This document shows positions 50,147 through 61,425 of a stretch of 64,000 nucleotides of DNA, one piece after another; the stretch's first letter is position 1; each line of letters opens with the position of its first letter. The position numbers and the translations under genes are program-made. The stretch covers positions 1-64,000 of the forward strand of contig JAUCBJ010008828.1 in the NCBI GenBank assembly GCA_032718475.1, read 5' to 3'. The notes below the pieces were generated by a model. That model was not told where the DNA came from. It saw only the letters and a list, made by a program, of their open reading frames with translations, and made no database searches. This DNA comes from Nemertoderma westbladi. Its lineage: Eukaryota; Xenacoelomorpha; Nemertodermatida; Nemertodermatidae.

Positions 50147-53100
50147 CTAGGTCGAGCGAACTCGGACAGTGGAAATGAGATCCTTCCAGGCTTCCCGATT
50201 CTCCATAGTTGTCGCAATTTCGTTTCTCTCAAGTTCAGTATCCCTTTCAAGTTGATCTATATATGTTATGGCAGGTCGTCCACGACTACGCTTTCCATGA
50301 GTTGGTTGCCAGAGAAGTAGATCTGGTATGACCTCGTCTTTACTTCGCCAGCAGTGCCCACTGAATCTTAATCTGCGTTCACGGAGGGTGGTTGATACAG
50401 GTGGTATTGTACCATAAAGCTCGGCGTTTGTCATGTGTTGTCTCCAGCTGATGTTTAGGGCTGCCCTTAGTAGTCTTGTGTAGCAACCATCAATTCGTTG
50501 TTCAAGTGATTTAGTCAGTGTCCAGGTCTCACCGCCGTATAAAAATACACTTTCCACTGTGGCTCGAAAGAACTTAGTCTTCAGGTGCCTGGAGAGATCT
50601 GATTTCCAGATGGTATCCATTTTTGATAGAGCTACCCAAGCCTTTGCTTTCCTAACTTCTATGTCCTTTTTGCTACTCTCTATCCATGATCCAAGGTACT
50701 GGAAGTCATCGACCTTCCTTAGTTGATTATTATCAATGGTTGTCAAGTTTCCATCAACATTAAAGGTCATGAATTCGGTCTTGGTAGCATTTATATGTAA
50801 TCCAACCTCCTTAGCAGCCCTCTCCACTTTATTTAGTAGAAGCTGTGCATCTGCTAGCGTATTAGAGAGCAGGGCGATGTCATCCGCAAAGTCGGTGTCT
50901 GTGACTGTAGTTGCCGGATATCTACTACTTCTGCGTTCTTGAAGTGTGAATCCCAGATCTTCACCCTTTGTGGCCGTCCTCATTGCGTAATCCAGCACAA
51001 TTACAAATAGTAATGGTGCTAATGTGTCACCTTGCAGTACGCCAGCCAGGATTGAGAAAAACTCAGTTTCACCATCTGGTGAGAGTACCTGCGCTTCTGT
51101 GTCACAATATAACAATCCAATGCCAGCAACAATTACTTCTGGTATTCCATAAGCTCTTAGGATTTCAAGCATTTTACCTCTATGGATGGAGTCGAATGCC
51201 TTCTTGAAGTCCACAAAAGTCATGACTGCGGGGAGATTCTTTGACTTAATTCCTTCAATCAGTCTCCGTAGTGCAAGTATCTGAGCTATTGTTGATCTAC
51301 TTGGTCGAAATCCGTTTTGGCTCTTACGCAGTAGTTTCTCTATGTGAGGCCTAATCCTATATAGAATCATTTTATTGTATATTTTGGCAGCTACCACAAG
51401 CAGACAGATCCCACGATAGTTTGTTGGTATGCCGAGGTCTCCTTTCTTGGGGAGAGGCTTTAGTTGACCTTTAGTCCAAATTGGTGGTGGCTTTTCCCCT
51501 TTTAACATCCGGTTGCAAACATTCAATAATGGTCTATTTAGCACTCCGGTTTTCCATACCTCCGCTGGGATTTCATCTAATCCACTCGCTTTATTATTGG
51601 ACATGCTTTTAATGCTTCTTTGGAGTTCGGCAGGTGTGAAGTCCCCTGTTTCTATAGGTAGTGTCTTGTCATATATTTTCCTTGTAGGGCTGACCTCGAT
51701 GTTTGGTGGCTGCCCAAGCAAGTTGCTGAAGTGATTTTTCCACTTCCCAACACGTTCTTCAGGACTATCGGCTTTGAGGCGCCCCTTTGCACAACTTTTC
51801 CGACCAGATACCTCATTTACAGTTTGCCAGGTAAGTCTTGATTGTTGCTGTATGTGAGCAGTTGTAATTGCTTCAGTTTTATCCTGTATGTACTTTTCCT
51901 GGCTGATGTTGTAGGCCAATTTAAGATCGTCCTTAGCTTTCTCAACCTTGTTAATGTTTTCGGTTGTTGGTTGTTCGGTTTTAACTTTGTAGGCTATCTT
52001 AAGATCTTCTCTCTTACAAGTAACCTCAGAGTTTTGCCATGGCACATACTGTTTTCGTTTAGGTTTCTGGGGGATATGCCTCTTAGCTGATTCCTTGTGG
52101 GCTGTTATTATATTCTGGTATATTGAATCGGTGGATTGGTCTTCATCCATTGACTGAAGTGCTTCAAAGCGGTTTCGAACTTCTACTGTATAAGCATCCT
52201 TTACAGCATTGTCAGTTCTGAGTTTCTCCCAGTCATAGTTGATTTGCTTGCTTGTCCTGGGTTTGCTGGCTCTCAAACTGAGTCTGATCTCTGCAGTCAC
52301 AATTCTGTGGTCCGAACCAATTAGGTTGAACGAGCTGTATGCCTCGCAGTTGATCATGCTATTTCGCCACTTTTTGTTTATAAGGATGTAATCCAGTTGT
52401 GCTTTGGTTCCATTAGGGTATTGAAAGGTCCATAGCTTCCCCTTACTCTTTTCGAATGTGTTGTTTGTTGGTATCAATTCACATTCTTCCATTAGGTCTA
52501 AAAGTAAGTACCCATTTCTGTTAGAACTGGTGTTATAGGTGTAACCCTTGATGTCTTCTGGGCCAATTTGCGCATTCAGGTCACCAGCAATGACTTTAAC
52601 ATTGTGTTTCGGGATGTCCTTAATAAGTCCAGTCAGTTCTTCATAAAACTTGACTGCTTGTTCTGGCTCTGATGCATTGGTTGGACTGTAGCAACATATA
52701 ACTGTTGTCTTGGGATTCCCATCAAATGTTGCGATCATAACCCTGGAATTTATAGATTCGATGTTGTTTAGGGTCTTAAGTGCAAATGGGCTTAGCAGAA
52801 TTCCTACTCCACCAATTGATGCATTGGCCGAGTTTCTTACTGCTGAGCTTGTTACTAACGTCCATCCATTTCCAATGTCATTGTACTTCATGGCAGTGTC
52901 TTCATGACAAATCCGATGTTCTTGGATGCAGATGATGTCGATGTTATATTCCATTGCCAGAGCGACCATGTCACCCTGTTTGCTCTGTGCTTTCAGCGTG
53001 CGTGCGTTCATTGTAGCAATCTTTAGTGTCTTTTTACATTTCAACAGGTTGGTTCTTCTTTCTTCTCTGTCTTCTGTTCCAGTAGCCAATTTATCGACCC

Positions 53101-53188
53101 CAGCCTGGTGTACCACTGAGGGACGCGGTCCTTGTTGACCCGGGCGACGACCGAGCCGGTATTTCTCCTGGAGGGTTCTCATACTCAT
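50147..53188 (-). CDS. RTE-like endonuclease-reverse transcriptase
   Basis: The 1,013-residue protein nicks target DNA and reverse-transcribes the element RNA. Starts ATG at 53188. The APE endonuclease has KIATMNARTLKAQSKQGDM, CIQEHRI (catalytic Glu), AGDLNAQIG and GSDHRIV (Asp-His). The RT has GDLGIPTNYRGICLL, QNGFRPSRSTIAQI, motif A FVDFKKAFDSIHRG, motif B AGVLQGDTLAPLLF and motif C DFADDIALL, then FQYLGSWIESS and a Cys/His-poor C-terminal region with LRFSGHCWRS. No stops or shifts. It is the intact relative of the fragments at 14203, 17022, 43840 and 57309. RTE assignment rests on size, domain order and tail. Confidence 0.9.
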   Translation of the reverse strand: MSMRTLQEKYRLGRRPGQQGPRPSVVHQAGVDKLATGTEDREERRTNLLKCKKTLKIATMNARTLKAQSKQGDMVALAMEYNIDIICIQEHRICHEDTAMKYNDIGNGWTLVTSSAVRNSANASIGGVGILLSPFALKTLNNIESINSRVMIATFDGNPKTTVICCYSPTNASEPEQAVKFYEELTGLIKDIPKHNVKVIAGDLNAQIGPEDIKGYTYNTSSNRNGYLLLDLMEECELIPTNNTFEKSKGKLWTFQYPNGTKAQLDYILINKKWRNSMINCEAYSSFNLIGSDHRIVTAEIRLSLRASKPRTSKQINYDWEKLRTDNAVKDAYTVEVRNRFEALQSMDEDQSTDSIYQNIITAHKESAKRHIPQKPKRKQYVPWQNSEVTCKREDLKIAYKVKTEQPTTENINKVEKAKDDLKLAYNISQEKYIQDKTEAITTAHIQQQSRLTWQTVNEVSGRKSCAKGRLKADSPEERVGKWKNHFSNLLGQPPNIEVSPTRKIYDKTLPIETGDFTPAELQRSIKSMSNNKASGLDEIPAEVWKTGVLNRPLLNVCNRMLKGEKPPPIWTKGQLKPLPKKGDLGIPTNYRGICLLVVAAKIYNKMILYRIRPHIEKLLRKSQNGFRPSRSTIAQILALRRLIEGIKSKNLPAVMTFVDFKKAFDSIHRGKMLEILRAYGIPEVIVAGIGLLYCDTEAQVLSPDGETEFFSILAGVLQGDTLAPLLFVIVLDYAMRTATKGEDLGFTLQERRSSRYPATTVTDTDFADDIALLSNTLADAQLLLNKVERAAKEVGLHINATKTEFMTFNVDGNLTTIDNNQLRKVDDFQYLGSWIESSKKDIEVRKAKAWVALSKMDTIWKSDLSRHLKTKFFRATVESVFLYGGETWTLTKSLEQRIDGCYTRLLRAALNISWRQHMTNAELYGTIPPVSTTLRERRLRFSGHCWRSKDEVIPDLLLWQPTHGKRSRGRPAITYIDQLERDTELERNEIATTMENREAWKDLISTVRVRST

Positions 53189-53327
53189 ATCTTTCAGTTG
53201 CGGGAGTAAACCGCTTGTGGTCGCAACTCCTACAAGCGTCTTCGCAGTAGGCCGCCGTTGGTTGATTACCTTCCGCCGACCTTGTCAGCATGTCTAGCCG
53301 TTGGTTGATTACCTTCCGCCTATTCAT
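53091..53327 (-). CDS. RTE-like LINE, short upstream frame
   Basis: 78 codons from ATG at 53327 (MNRRKVINQRLDMLTRSAEG), overlapping the start of the main frame by about 100 bases in another phase. RTE elements often have a short overlapping first frame. No recognisable domain; contains YCEDACRSCDHKR. Whether it is translated is unknown. Confidence 0.4.
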   Translation of the reverse strand: MNRRKVINQRLDMLTRSAEGNQPTAAYCEDACRSCDHKRFTPATERYEYENPPGEIPARSSPGSTRTASLSGTPGWGR

Positions 53328-53502
53328 GGCCTACAGCCCTGCTGCCGACTGTAGGGGTCCATTTGTTACACCCTGAACCAAGTGTGCCTCCTGGGTTAGG
53401 TTACCTAACACTGGTAGAGGAGCATCCAGTATAGACAGGGCGGGGCTTGTATCATCTCTAATGCAGATGCGTATCAAGCCTTTGCCTTCAATTTTGCCTT
53501 TT

Positions 53503-53513
53503 TTTAGAGTAAA
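53503..53513. repeat. 11-bp target-site duplication, right
   Basis: TTTAGAGTAAA, matching 50130-50140. Confidence 0.92.
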
Positions 53514-54345
53514 AGGCCATGCAATAAAGTTATTAAAGATTATTATTTATAAATATATTAAATAACAACAAAAGAAGACTATTGTTTGTTTTATTGCATG
53601 CTCAGGCAGCTAGAATTATATTTAATTTTAAATTAAATGCGGGGGGGGGGGGGGGGGGGGGGTGTACACCATTTTTGGACAACTCTTCGATTTATCACTG
53701 CCAGCGTTTCAAATTTTTTTGGTTTTGGCTATAATTTGGAATAAAGTTACCTAAGATGCTATTCTACATGATAGCTCAGAAAAATTTTATTTTTGGCTAT
53801 TTATATTATTTAAAGCTACAATTAACAATGAAAAAACGTGGTTGCTAAGAGGAGTTTTTTTATAAATAGTATTAAATGTTATTAACTAAAAATTTCAAAA
53901 AGTTGTCTATACTTTTATGCAGGGTTGCTATGTAGACAGACATTTGTAGAAGTAGTAGGGTTATGAAGTTGACAATTTCCCAAAAAAATATTTGGCGATA
54001 ATAGATCGTTCATTATGCATAGTAATAGTAATTTCAATAGGTCTCCCTTAATGGAGATAGCTATAACTTGAAAAAGTAAAAGAGCTATTAAATAGCCCCC
54101 CCCCCCCCGACCCCCCTTAATTAGTTATAACTGAGTATGGAATGGTGATATAGAATTACAATGAATTGCAGAAGTTACCAGAATTACAGAAGCCACCTGG
54201 ACTAACAATTATATAATAACATCATTGTAAAAAATAATATTGTTTAATTTAATTCTTCAACATTTTAACTGGTAAATTTGTATCAAATAATGAACTACTA
54301 ACATCGATTTAATCCACTTCCATGGATAATGAGTGATTCATTAAA

Positions 54346-55052
54346 ATGATAATCATTATTGTTCTGCTTGTTACATTCCACACGGTAGCCACTCAGCTGA
54401 GTAACAACACAACCTCGCAGAAGACCACCACTGGTACACAACTCAGAATACCGGTCACACATGCCCCGAAGGTAGAAATTGGACACTGTCCTCAAAAAAC
54501 ATCGAGTTGCAAGAGATTTATGAAGCCAGGCTGCATAAGTTTATGAAAGCCAACGATTTAATTAAACCGGTTATCGACTGGTATGGCTGCCACACTTGTT
54601 CACTCATATCTGTGGTATTCAGTGCGTGGTCCGCTGAATACAAGGCTGATATTACATTCGAAGTAGAAGATTCATGGTGCTACTATGAAGAATATAAAGG
54701 CAACTGTCTACCTATGCCTGAAACAGGTTGTCTCTATTTTGCGAACGTGGTACTTCCAGAACATAAACCTGACCCAGACGACCCAAATGCTGTGAATCTC
54801 TTTGGGTTGATATCATATTACAACTACCTCCAGCTGGCACTCACTGTAACACACGAGACTTGCCAGTCTCAGTGCTGCAACGATGCGGCTTGCCCAGCTC
54901 CCGTATGGACTCACGAGAAAACCTCTACATCAGAAACCACAACCGAATACGTGCCGTTCACCTGGGGAAACGGATCGGCTAATGTCAACCAAATGGTGAC
55001 GTCTCACCTGGCTTGGGTCATCATTGTTGCCATAGTTCTCAGAGCGTTCTAG
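54346..55052 (+). CDS. Small secreted Cys-rich, probably GPI-anchored protein, copy B (same shift in frame)
   Basis: Differs from copy A over 707 bases at only two positions that I found, both synonymous (a Thr codon and a His codon), while the neighbouring non-coding sequence differs at more than 1%, with indels. It keeps the same signal peptide, CCxDxxC cluster, hydrophobic tail, AATAAA (55082-55087) and the same frame change near the A6 run. The shared frame change predates the duplication or is used in expression. Ly6/uPAR-like affinity is a weak inference. Confidence 0.6.
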
Positions 55053-55283
55053 AATATAGGCCTACCTGAAGCTAAAACTTCAATAAATAAACAATCCATT
55101 TGGATCCTACATATTCTAGGAACAAAAACCGTCTAGAAATCACTTCTAGAAATATTTATCGGAAATTCTTTATGGTGATTGATTCCAATTTCAAAGGTTG
55201 TGGGTTCGATTTATTATCCGGCAAAATATGTTTATTATATATCTTCAATAATTATTTCAGGGGTGGGGGGGGGGGGGGGGGGG

Positions 55284-56957
55284 GGTAGCACCCCCAAACA
55301 GAACCTCACATTTTGTTGTCTCTGAACCCTAAAATTGGATGAAAATTATTTTTTGTGATACTAAACATCGTCTGGGGTGAAGTTTATGAATAGCCAAAGG
55401 AAATATTTTTAATCTGGCCTCAAAATGGCACTGCAATTGTGCCAAAAGTGCCTTTTGCGCCAAACACAATTTCAGAATATAAGTTCAGAAGAATCCTGCA
55501 ACCAATTCTTATATTTTTGGCCCTTTGATCTAAAGAGGCTCCGGAGCGTTTGAGGCAAAATTTGTTCAGAATTTATTGTCAAAGGTATTTTGAATAAGTG
55601 TACCAAATTTCAACTCATTTATAGTTTTAGGAACAATTTTCACATTTTTCTTTAGTCAACAATAACGAAATTTTTCATCATTGCTAAAAATATATCTAAT
55701 AAAACAACTTTGTAGTATTTTTAGTCATATACAGTATGTACCGTGAGAGCCTTTTTGATGAAAAGGACCTTATTCAATTGTAATAACTATTTACATCATT
55801 GTGTGTAAAGTAGCACTTTGCAGCGTTATGACCCGAGTTTATTTATGTACCGAGCGAGCGCAGCGAGGGAGGTTTACATAAATAACCAAGGGTCTTTAAC
55901 GCTGAAAAGTGAGATTTGCAAGCAATTATGTATGTAATTTTGTTACATTACTGTATGTCAACTTATCAGCGTTGGGTATTTTGAAGAAAAGATTTTAAGG
56001 ATACTCATTTATACATTTTAATCATGTACTATATCGAATATAAGTGAAATTTATTAACAGGTACACGGTATTAATTATACATTTAAATCGAATTAAAGTT
56101 TATTGGAAGTTATCTCCTGCATAGTTGTGATAAATCATTAATCCATCTTGACTATAGTCGACTGTAGCATACTTAGTCACTGTCTTGTGTCCGTTCAGTT
56201 TTACTGAACACTGTCTTCACTTTCTTTCCTATTTTAGTGTCTTCTATTGGACGTTTCGCCATAATGGAATACAATACACGTTAAACAATTATTATTTACA
56301 TTCAGTAGCTAGTCCTGTAGTCCCTTCACTGCAAACTGGATAATAAAGCAGCACTCATTAATATAAATGGAAATAAAAAATTCTGGAATACGGTAATTTA
56401 AGTTGTTTCCATGTCATTGATTACTTTGCAGCGTTCCGTCCTATAGGCCGCAACGAGAAACTCACCAGAACGCTGTTAAGTTGACATATATGTAACAAAA
56501 TATCGTGCTGCTAGAAGGCTTGTCAAAAATCAGACCAGCTCTTACGTTTTGGGTAATAACTTGAGTTTGAGAAACGATGAGAAAACTGCTACCATGACCT
56601 ACTACACCAACTGTATTATCACAATTCTGTTGGGCACAGCTTTGCATTGGAAGTCTGACGAACTGGTGACCTTAGAGTTGGAAGTCTGACGCTCTAGTCT
56701 CTTTCCAACGACATGTTATAGTAGGTCATCGTGCTACCTCCCCTCCCTCTCTTAAGTATTTAGCATAAACTCTCTAACTCAAATTTTCCGAAGCACACCC
56801 ATTACGGTTCGCTGTTAACTCAGTACACATCCTTTATACTTTCCAATAAGGTTTCTCTCATTATTCAATCAATTTTGTTGATATTAAACATTCTCATTTG
56901 GCGATATTCTATATTACTTTTCATTATGTTATGTTAATATCCTATTATTTACTTAAG
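55284..56957. other. Downstream part of copy B
   Basis: Counterpart of 46692-48448, including the palindrome (about 55813-55912), the G run at 55265-55285, and a partly deleted MITE at about 56594-56730. No gene. Confidence 0.6.
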
Positions 56958-57308
56958 GTGACGGGATCCTGGTTGGCCTGGGATGTCCCCCCCCCCCTTT
57001 TTTTTTTTTTTTTTTACTTAGTGGTGCCTTTCCTACTTGCTGCCGCTGTAGAAGACTGACTGGCCGTAGGCCTGATAAAACTAGAGTTATGAGATTGCCG
57101 ATATTATTATAATAGTCTCAATAGTGTAGTTTACCGGTACAATATACTGTAGCACAAAGTCAGTAGTGTGGTATACGGCATGCAGTGAAAACGGTTCCCC
57201 TTCTTTACAGAGTCAATTGCCAACTGGTTACATAATGCACGTGATCGTTAATATAGGGAAAAATATATTGCCTATCTATCATATCTATACATAGTCCCAT
57301 TGGCCTGT

Positions 57309-57865
57309 CGTGGTTGACATGTACCGAACAACAAGAGTCCCACAAGAAATGAAAACAAATAAGTTGGTGCCAGTTCCCAAGCAGGGCAACCTAACACTCT
57401 ATGGTTCTTTTCGGGGAATCTCATTGATCTCGATTGCTGCAAAGCTACACAATAGGATTCTAATAAATGGGGATCCCATTGAGAGACTGCTCCGTGGAAA
57501 TCAGAATGGGTTCCGTAAAGGTCGTGGGACCATGGAGCCCATTTTGGCACTTAGAAGGATAATTGAAGAGTTATCAAAAAAGAAAGACAGCAAGGCCTTT
57601 GATTCAGTCTCTCGCTCACGTATGTTCAGCATACTTTCATTATATGGGATTCCTGATGAATTATTGCAGCAATAAGATCAGTATACGATGGTTCGACAAC
57701 ATTTGTGTCTACTGTTGACGGTGACACAGAACCATTTGAAGTGTTATGGGGCGTCCTCCAAGGAGACACACTTGCACCATTCTTGTTCATTATTGTGGTT
57801 GACTACGTTCTACGCATGTCCTTAGATTATTATAATGATGATGGGGTGATGATAACTCCACCTAC
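57309..57865 (+). pseudogene. RTE-like RT fragment
   Basis: Same family as 14203-16563 (NQNGFRKGRGTMEPILALRR is shared). It carries a 30-bp deletion near 57590, removing the part leading into the SKAFDSV block, and a one-base loss near 57661 that ends the frame. It is cut at CCACCTACTG by the start of the second BEL element. Confidence 0.8.
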
Positions 57866-59221
57866 TGTGTAAAAGCTTTTGCGTAATTAGCCGGTTATTA
57901 TCCCCGTAAAGTACTCTGTGGTTGGTTTACCAGGCATAAAAAGGCCGTGTCCTTGCTGTACTGGTGTTTTGGAGGACATAAAAGCCATTTCTTCTGTATT
58001 TGTACTTTAGAGGACATAATCTGCAATTTCGTGACGTAAAAGCTCGATACTCTTGAAAACAGTGTCGCTACCATGACGACGGCTAACGGCTGATATTGCC
58101 ACGTTGCCCCATAGCCCTGCCTTCTGTATCTGCCAATAGGATTTGAGTTGGTTTTGATTTTGACCTATCACAGATCTACTGAACTGAATTTCCTATCTGT
58201 ATGCTCATTCTCTGTGGTGGGTGAGATCTTTGTAGAATAAGGGTAGCTGGTATTCTTATAGTTATTCTTATCAGTTTTTAGTGTTGTTGGTGATTCTAAG
58301 CCAGGAAGAACGGCTTTAGCCCTACACTAGTAGGCTTAATTATAAGGACATATATCCGTTATCTGCATTTATCACAACATAACATACCATACCTAATCAA
58401 ACAACCTGTGCATACTTTATATTGTTATACTGCTATTTACTGTCAGTTCTTCATAATATGGTTGATGAATTATTATATTTGGAATAACGATAAATAACCC
58501 CGAAACCCAATATTCTTGATATACCGAAGGTAGGAGAGAAGGGTTACATATAACAATTGTGACTTATGTTAAAGTGGTTTGAAGTGAATCTAATGTTATT
58601 TGATAGACCCTACATGATTCGGTCCGTGTTCCTTTTATATGTGACTAAAATCAGTGAAGATCGGCAGATTAGTGTGCAGTATTGTGCAGCATTGTGTATG
58701 AGTGAGACTGATAACGAAGCATTTCCTAAAGAATGCGCCATATATGTGAATTGTAACTAAGCCATATCGTTGTGAGTAGTTTAAGTCATAACTCTGTTTA
58801 TATAGATAGAGCGCCACGTCCTAAAGGAACTGTTAATATTCCCCGAAGGTGAATAATATTGTCAGAGATTATATAATACTGTCAGTCGAATAATACATTA
58901 GGCTTACATAGCAATACGATTAAGCTGTCGAAATCAATCTCCCGGGTATATCCAACGGGTGAATGATCGCGCACAGATTGGTTTCAACTAGTGTAGTGAA
59001 TCAAATACTTGTTAGAGGCTAAAGCGATTTATTATCTAGAAGACATCCTAATTTGGCGGGTTAAACTGCCAAAGGTCTGAAAGCGCGAACAATAACGGAT
59101 ATTTAGTCTGTATTGCAGTGTAGGCATTAAATACAGTTTAATATTGTTCTGGTAAGAACAATAACGGATATAGCTTCTTTATTGCAGTAAGCAATAAAGT
59201 TGAAAGTACCGGTTGACCGGT

Positions 59222-59350
59222 AAACCTGAACCGGTACTTCTGTAGGTCAGTAGGCCCAACTGCCAGAACCGGTACTGCTGTAGATCCGTAGGTCCAACTG
59301 TCAGAACCGGTACTTCTGTAGGTCCGTAGGCCCAACTGTCCTAACCGGTA
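59222..59350. repeat. 38-bp tandem repeat
   Basis: About three and a half copies of GAACCGGTACTTCTGTAGGT plus 18 bases, each with an ACCGGT palindrome (59230, 59268, 59306 and 59344). Confidence 0.9.
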
Positions 59351-59509
59351 CTTCCAGTATAAGTACAATAGTATTATTCGATTGTGATATATTGTATATT
59401 GTAGGCTGCTAAGGGATTAGGGATTGATCAACCCTTATTCCTTTGTATGGTTTACTTATTTCTGTCAGTTTTATTTGTTTGTAGGCCAATATTGAGCAGA
59501 AGGCGTGTA

Positions 59510-60100
59510 AGCCTGATCAGATTGTACAGACAATTTGTAGGCTGAGCTGTTGTCTGATTGCTGTTAAGTCCGAACGGATTGCAGTGTGTGTAGATCACCT
59601 GTCCGATAAAGAACGGTTAGGAAGTAGGGGCAGCCAATACTGTAAGGTAAACCCCCAACTAAAGAATAAGTCGTACTACTGGGTTAGAACGCATACTACC
59701 TAATCATTTCGGAGTCTGCATGTCCTGTAGTTTATTTGGGCTTGAGAGTAGTCTGCCATCGTTTAGTCTGTACTTTGTTTGTGTAGTCGGTACAGGTAGC
59801 GTATAATATTTTATTTAGATAATTTGTAGGCTGGATAGTTGTCTGGCTGATTGTTGGGTTTGAGGAAATTTCGGTGTGTGTAAAGCATCTGTCCGATAAA
59901 GAACGGTTAGGAAGTAGGGGCAGCAAAAGCTGTAAGGTAAACCCCCATCTAAAGAATAAGTCGTACTACTGGGTTAGAACGCATACTACTTAACCATTTC
60001 GGAGTCTACATATACCGTAGTTTGTTTAAGCTTGATAGTAGTCTGTCAGTATTTGGTCTGCATTTTGTTTGAATGGTCTGTACGCGTAGCGTAATATTTA
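59510..60100. repeat. 290-bp tandem duplication
   Basis: CTGTCCGATAAAGAACGGTT and about 120 following bases recur with a 290-bp offset (59599 and 59889). The surrounding sequence is also related (GTAGTTTATTTGGGCTTGA and GTAGTTTGTTTAAGCTTGA). Confidence 0.85.
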
Positions 60101-61425
60101 TTATTCAGAGTTTATGCGATTATTCGCAACATTCATATCCCCAAGATTATTCCTACAGTAATTGTGTTTGTTATACATACCGTTATAGTTAAACTAACCC
60201 CGGTACTATACGGGCTGCTCGGCGTAGGTAAAGACTGGTGATTTTGTGCACCGGTCACTCCAGCAGATACCGTGGTTCTTTTAGCTGTTCAAGTATTTTT
60301 AACTACTGATTATTTGTTATACAAGTACTTGTACCTAATTTAGGGTTTAGTGTACAGTACTTTCCGAAAGTAATTATTGTAGGCATTATATTTGTGTTGT
60401 AAAGTGGTTGATAGGCACATACGTTAGCTCTATTAACTTCTAGGTAGGAACACTCCGTGATACATAACGTAGTACCTATAGCGATACGGCTATAGGTCGT
60501 CAGGCGGTGGTATTTTCCTATCTGGACAGCGCAGTGTATTTACTACTACTTATTATTTTCAAATACCGTAGTAACCTGTCCGTTGTAATAACCAGATTTC
60601 TAACCCTTTGTTAGGCTGGTTTGTAGACTTCTTGTAAAATTACCCTGGAAATTCGTATTTTGTGTTTTTGTAAATTTTTGTGTTTATTTAGAGATTGTAA
60701 TCTCACCCGAATTGTACGTAATTAGTAGTATTAAGTAACTTAGGTAAATTAGCATTATTTGTTTTAGTGTCCTATAAGTAACACTTCACTGAAAGCGCAC
60801 CGCTTTGTGTAGTGATTACTCCCCAGAAATAATAACATTTATTTCAAACATTGACAAAAACCCATTTCAACGGGTATATATATATTATAAATCAACTCAA
60901 ACGATTTATAAATAGTAGGCCTGCCATACACCCATTAGGTCTCAATATCAGTTGGACTACTGCTCAAATAACGGTAATAAAGTAAGTAAAGTAACCAAGT
61001 AACCCTAAAATTCAGAAATTCAATTATTTAAAATAATTGGTATACCGGTATTTACGATAGGCCTATTATCTTTATTTCTATAAATTTTAGGTTGAAATCA
61101 TACCGGTACTCTGTAATTAATTCTAGTCTGTAATTATACTTATATATATACACTATAAGTGTAAACTGCATACCGGTATTCATGATAGGCCTATTATATA
61201 TTTATATATATTTGTGCTAAAATTACCTACCGGTATTCTGTGATAAACTAGTCTGTAATAATACTTATATATACTATAAGCATACCGGTATTCTAATATA
61301 TTATATATATCACGCTACATTGAGTAGCAGTATCGGTAATTAATTACTAGGCTAACAGTGATACTGAATTACTAGACTTGCTTTAACTGTAATATAGCAG
61401 TAGGCATTCAACTGTACCATCAAAC

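Larger units (their letters stand above)
50141..53502 (-). mobile_element. Full-length RTE-like LINE
   Basis: 3,362 bp on the minus strand between 11-bp duplications. It has a short 5' leader, a small first frame overlapping the main one, one 1,013-codon frame with endonuclease then RT, and almost no 3' UTR, ending CTAGTAGTAG. Single long frame, 3.3-kb length and a short-repeat tail without poly(A) are RTE-clade features. All frames are intact, so it may be active. Confidence 0.88.
49403..57308 (+). repeat. Duplicated unit, copy B
   Basis: Matches copy A (44019-48808) in the same orientation, interrupted by the LINE at 50141-53502. It ends at CCATTGGCCTGT, where an RTE-like fragment begins. 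About 4.5 kb without the LINE. Confidence 0.9.
57866..61425 (+). other. Second BEL/Pao element: 5' LTR plus leader
   Basis: Begins TGTGTAAAAGCTTTTGCGTA exactly where the RTE fragment is interrupted. The LTR end cannot be placed without its partner outside the window. It contains a 38-bp tandem repeat, a 290-bp tandem duplication and many TACCGGTA motifs, and no convincing host gene. Unusually long for an LTR plus leader (3.56 kb). Confidence 0.55.
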
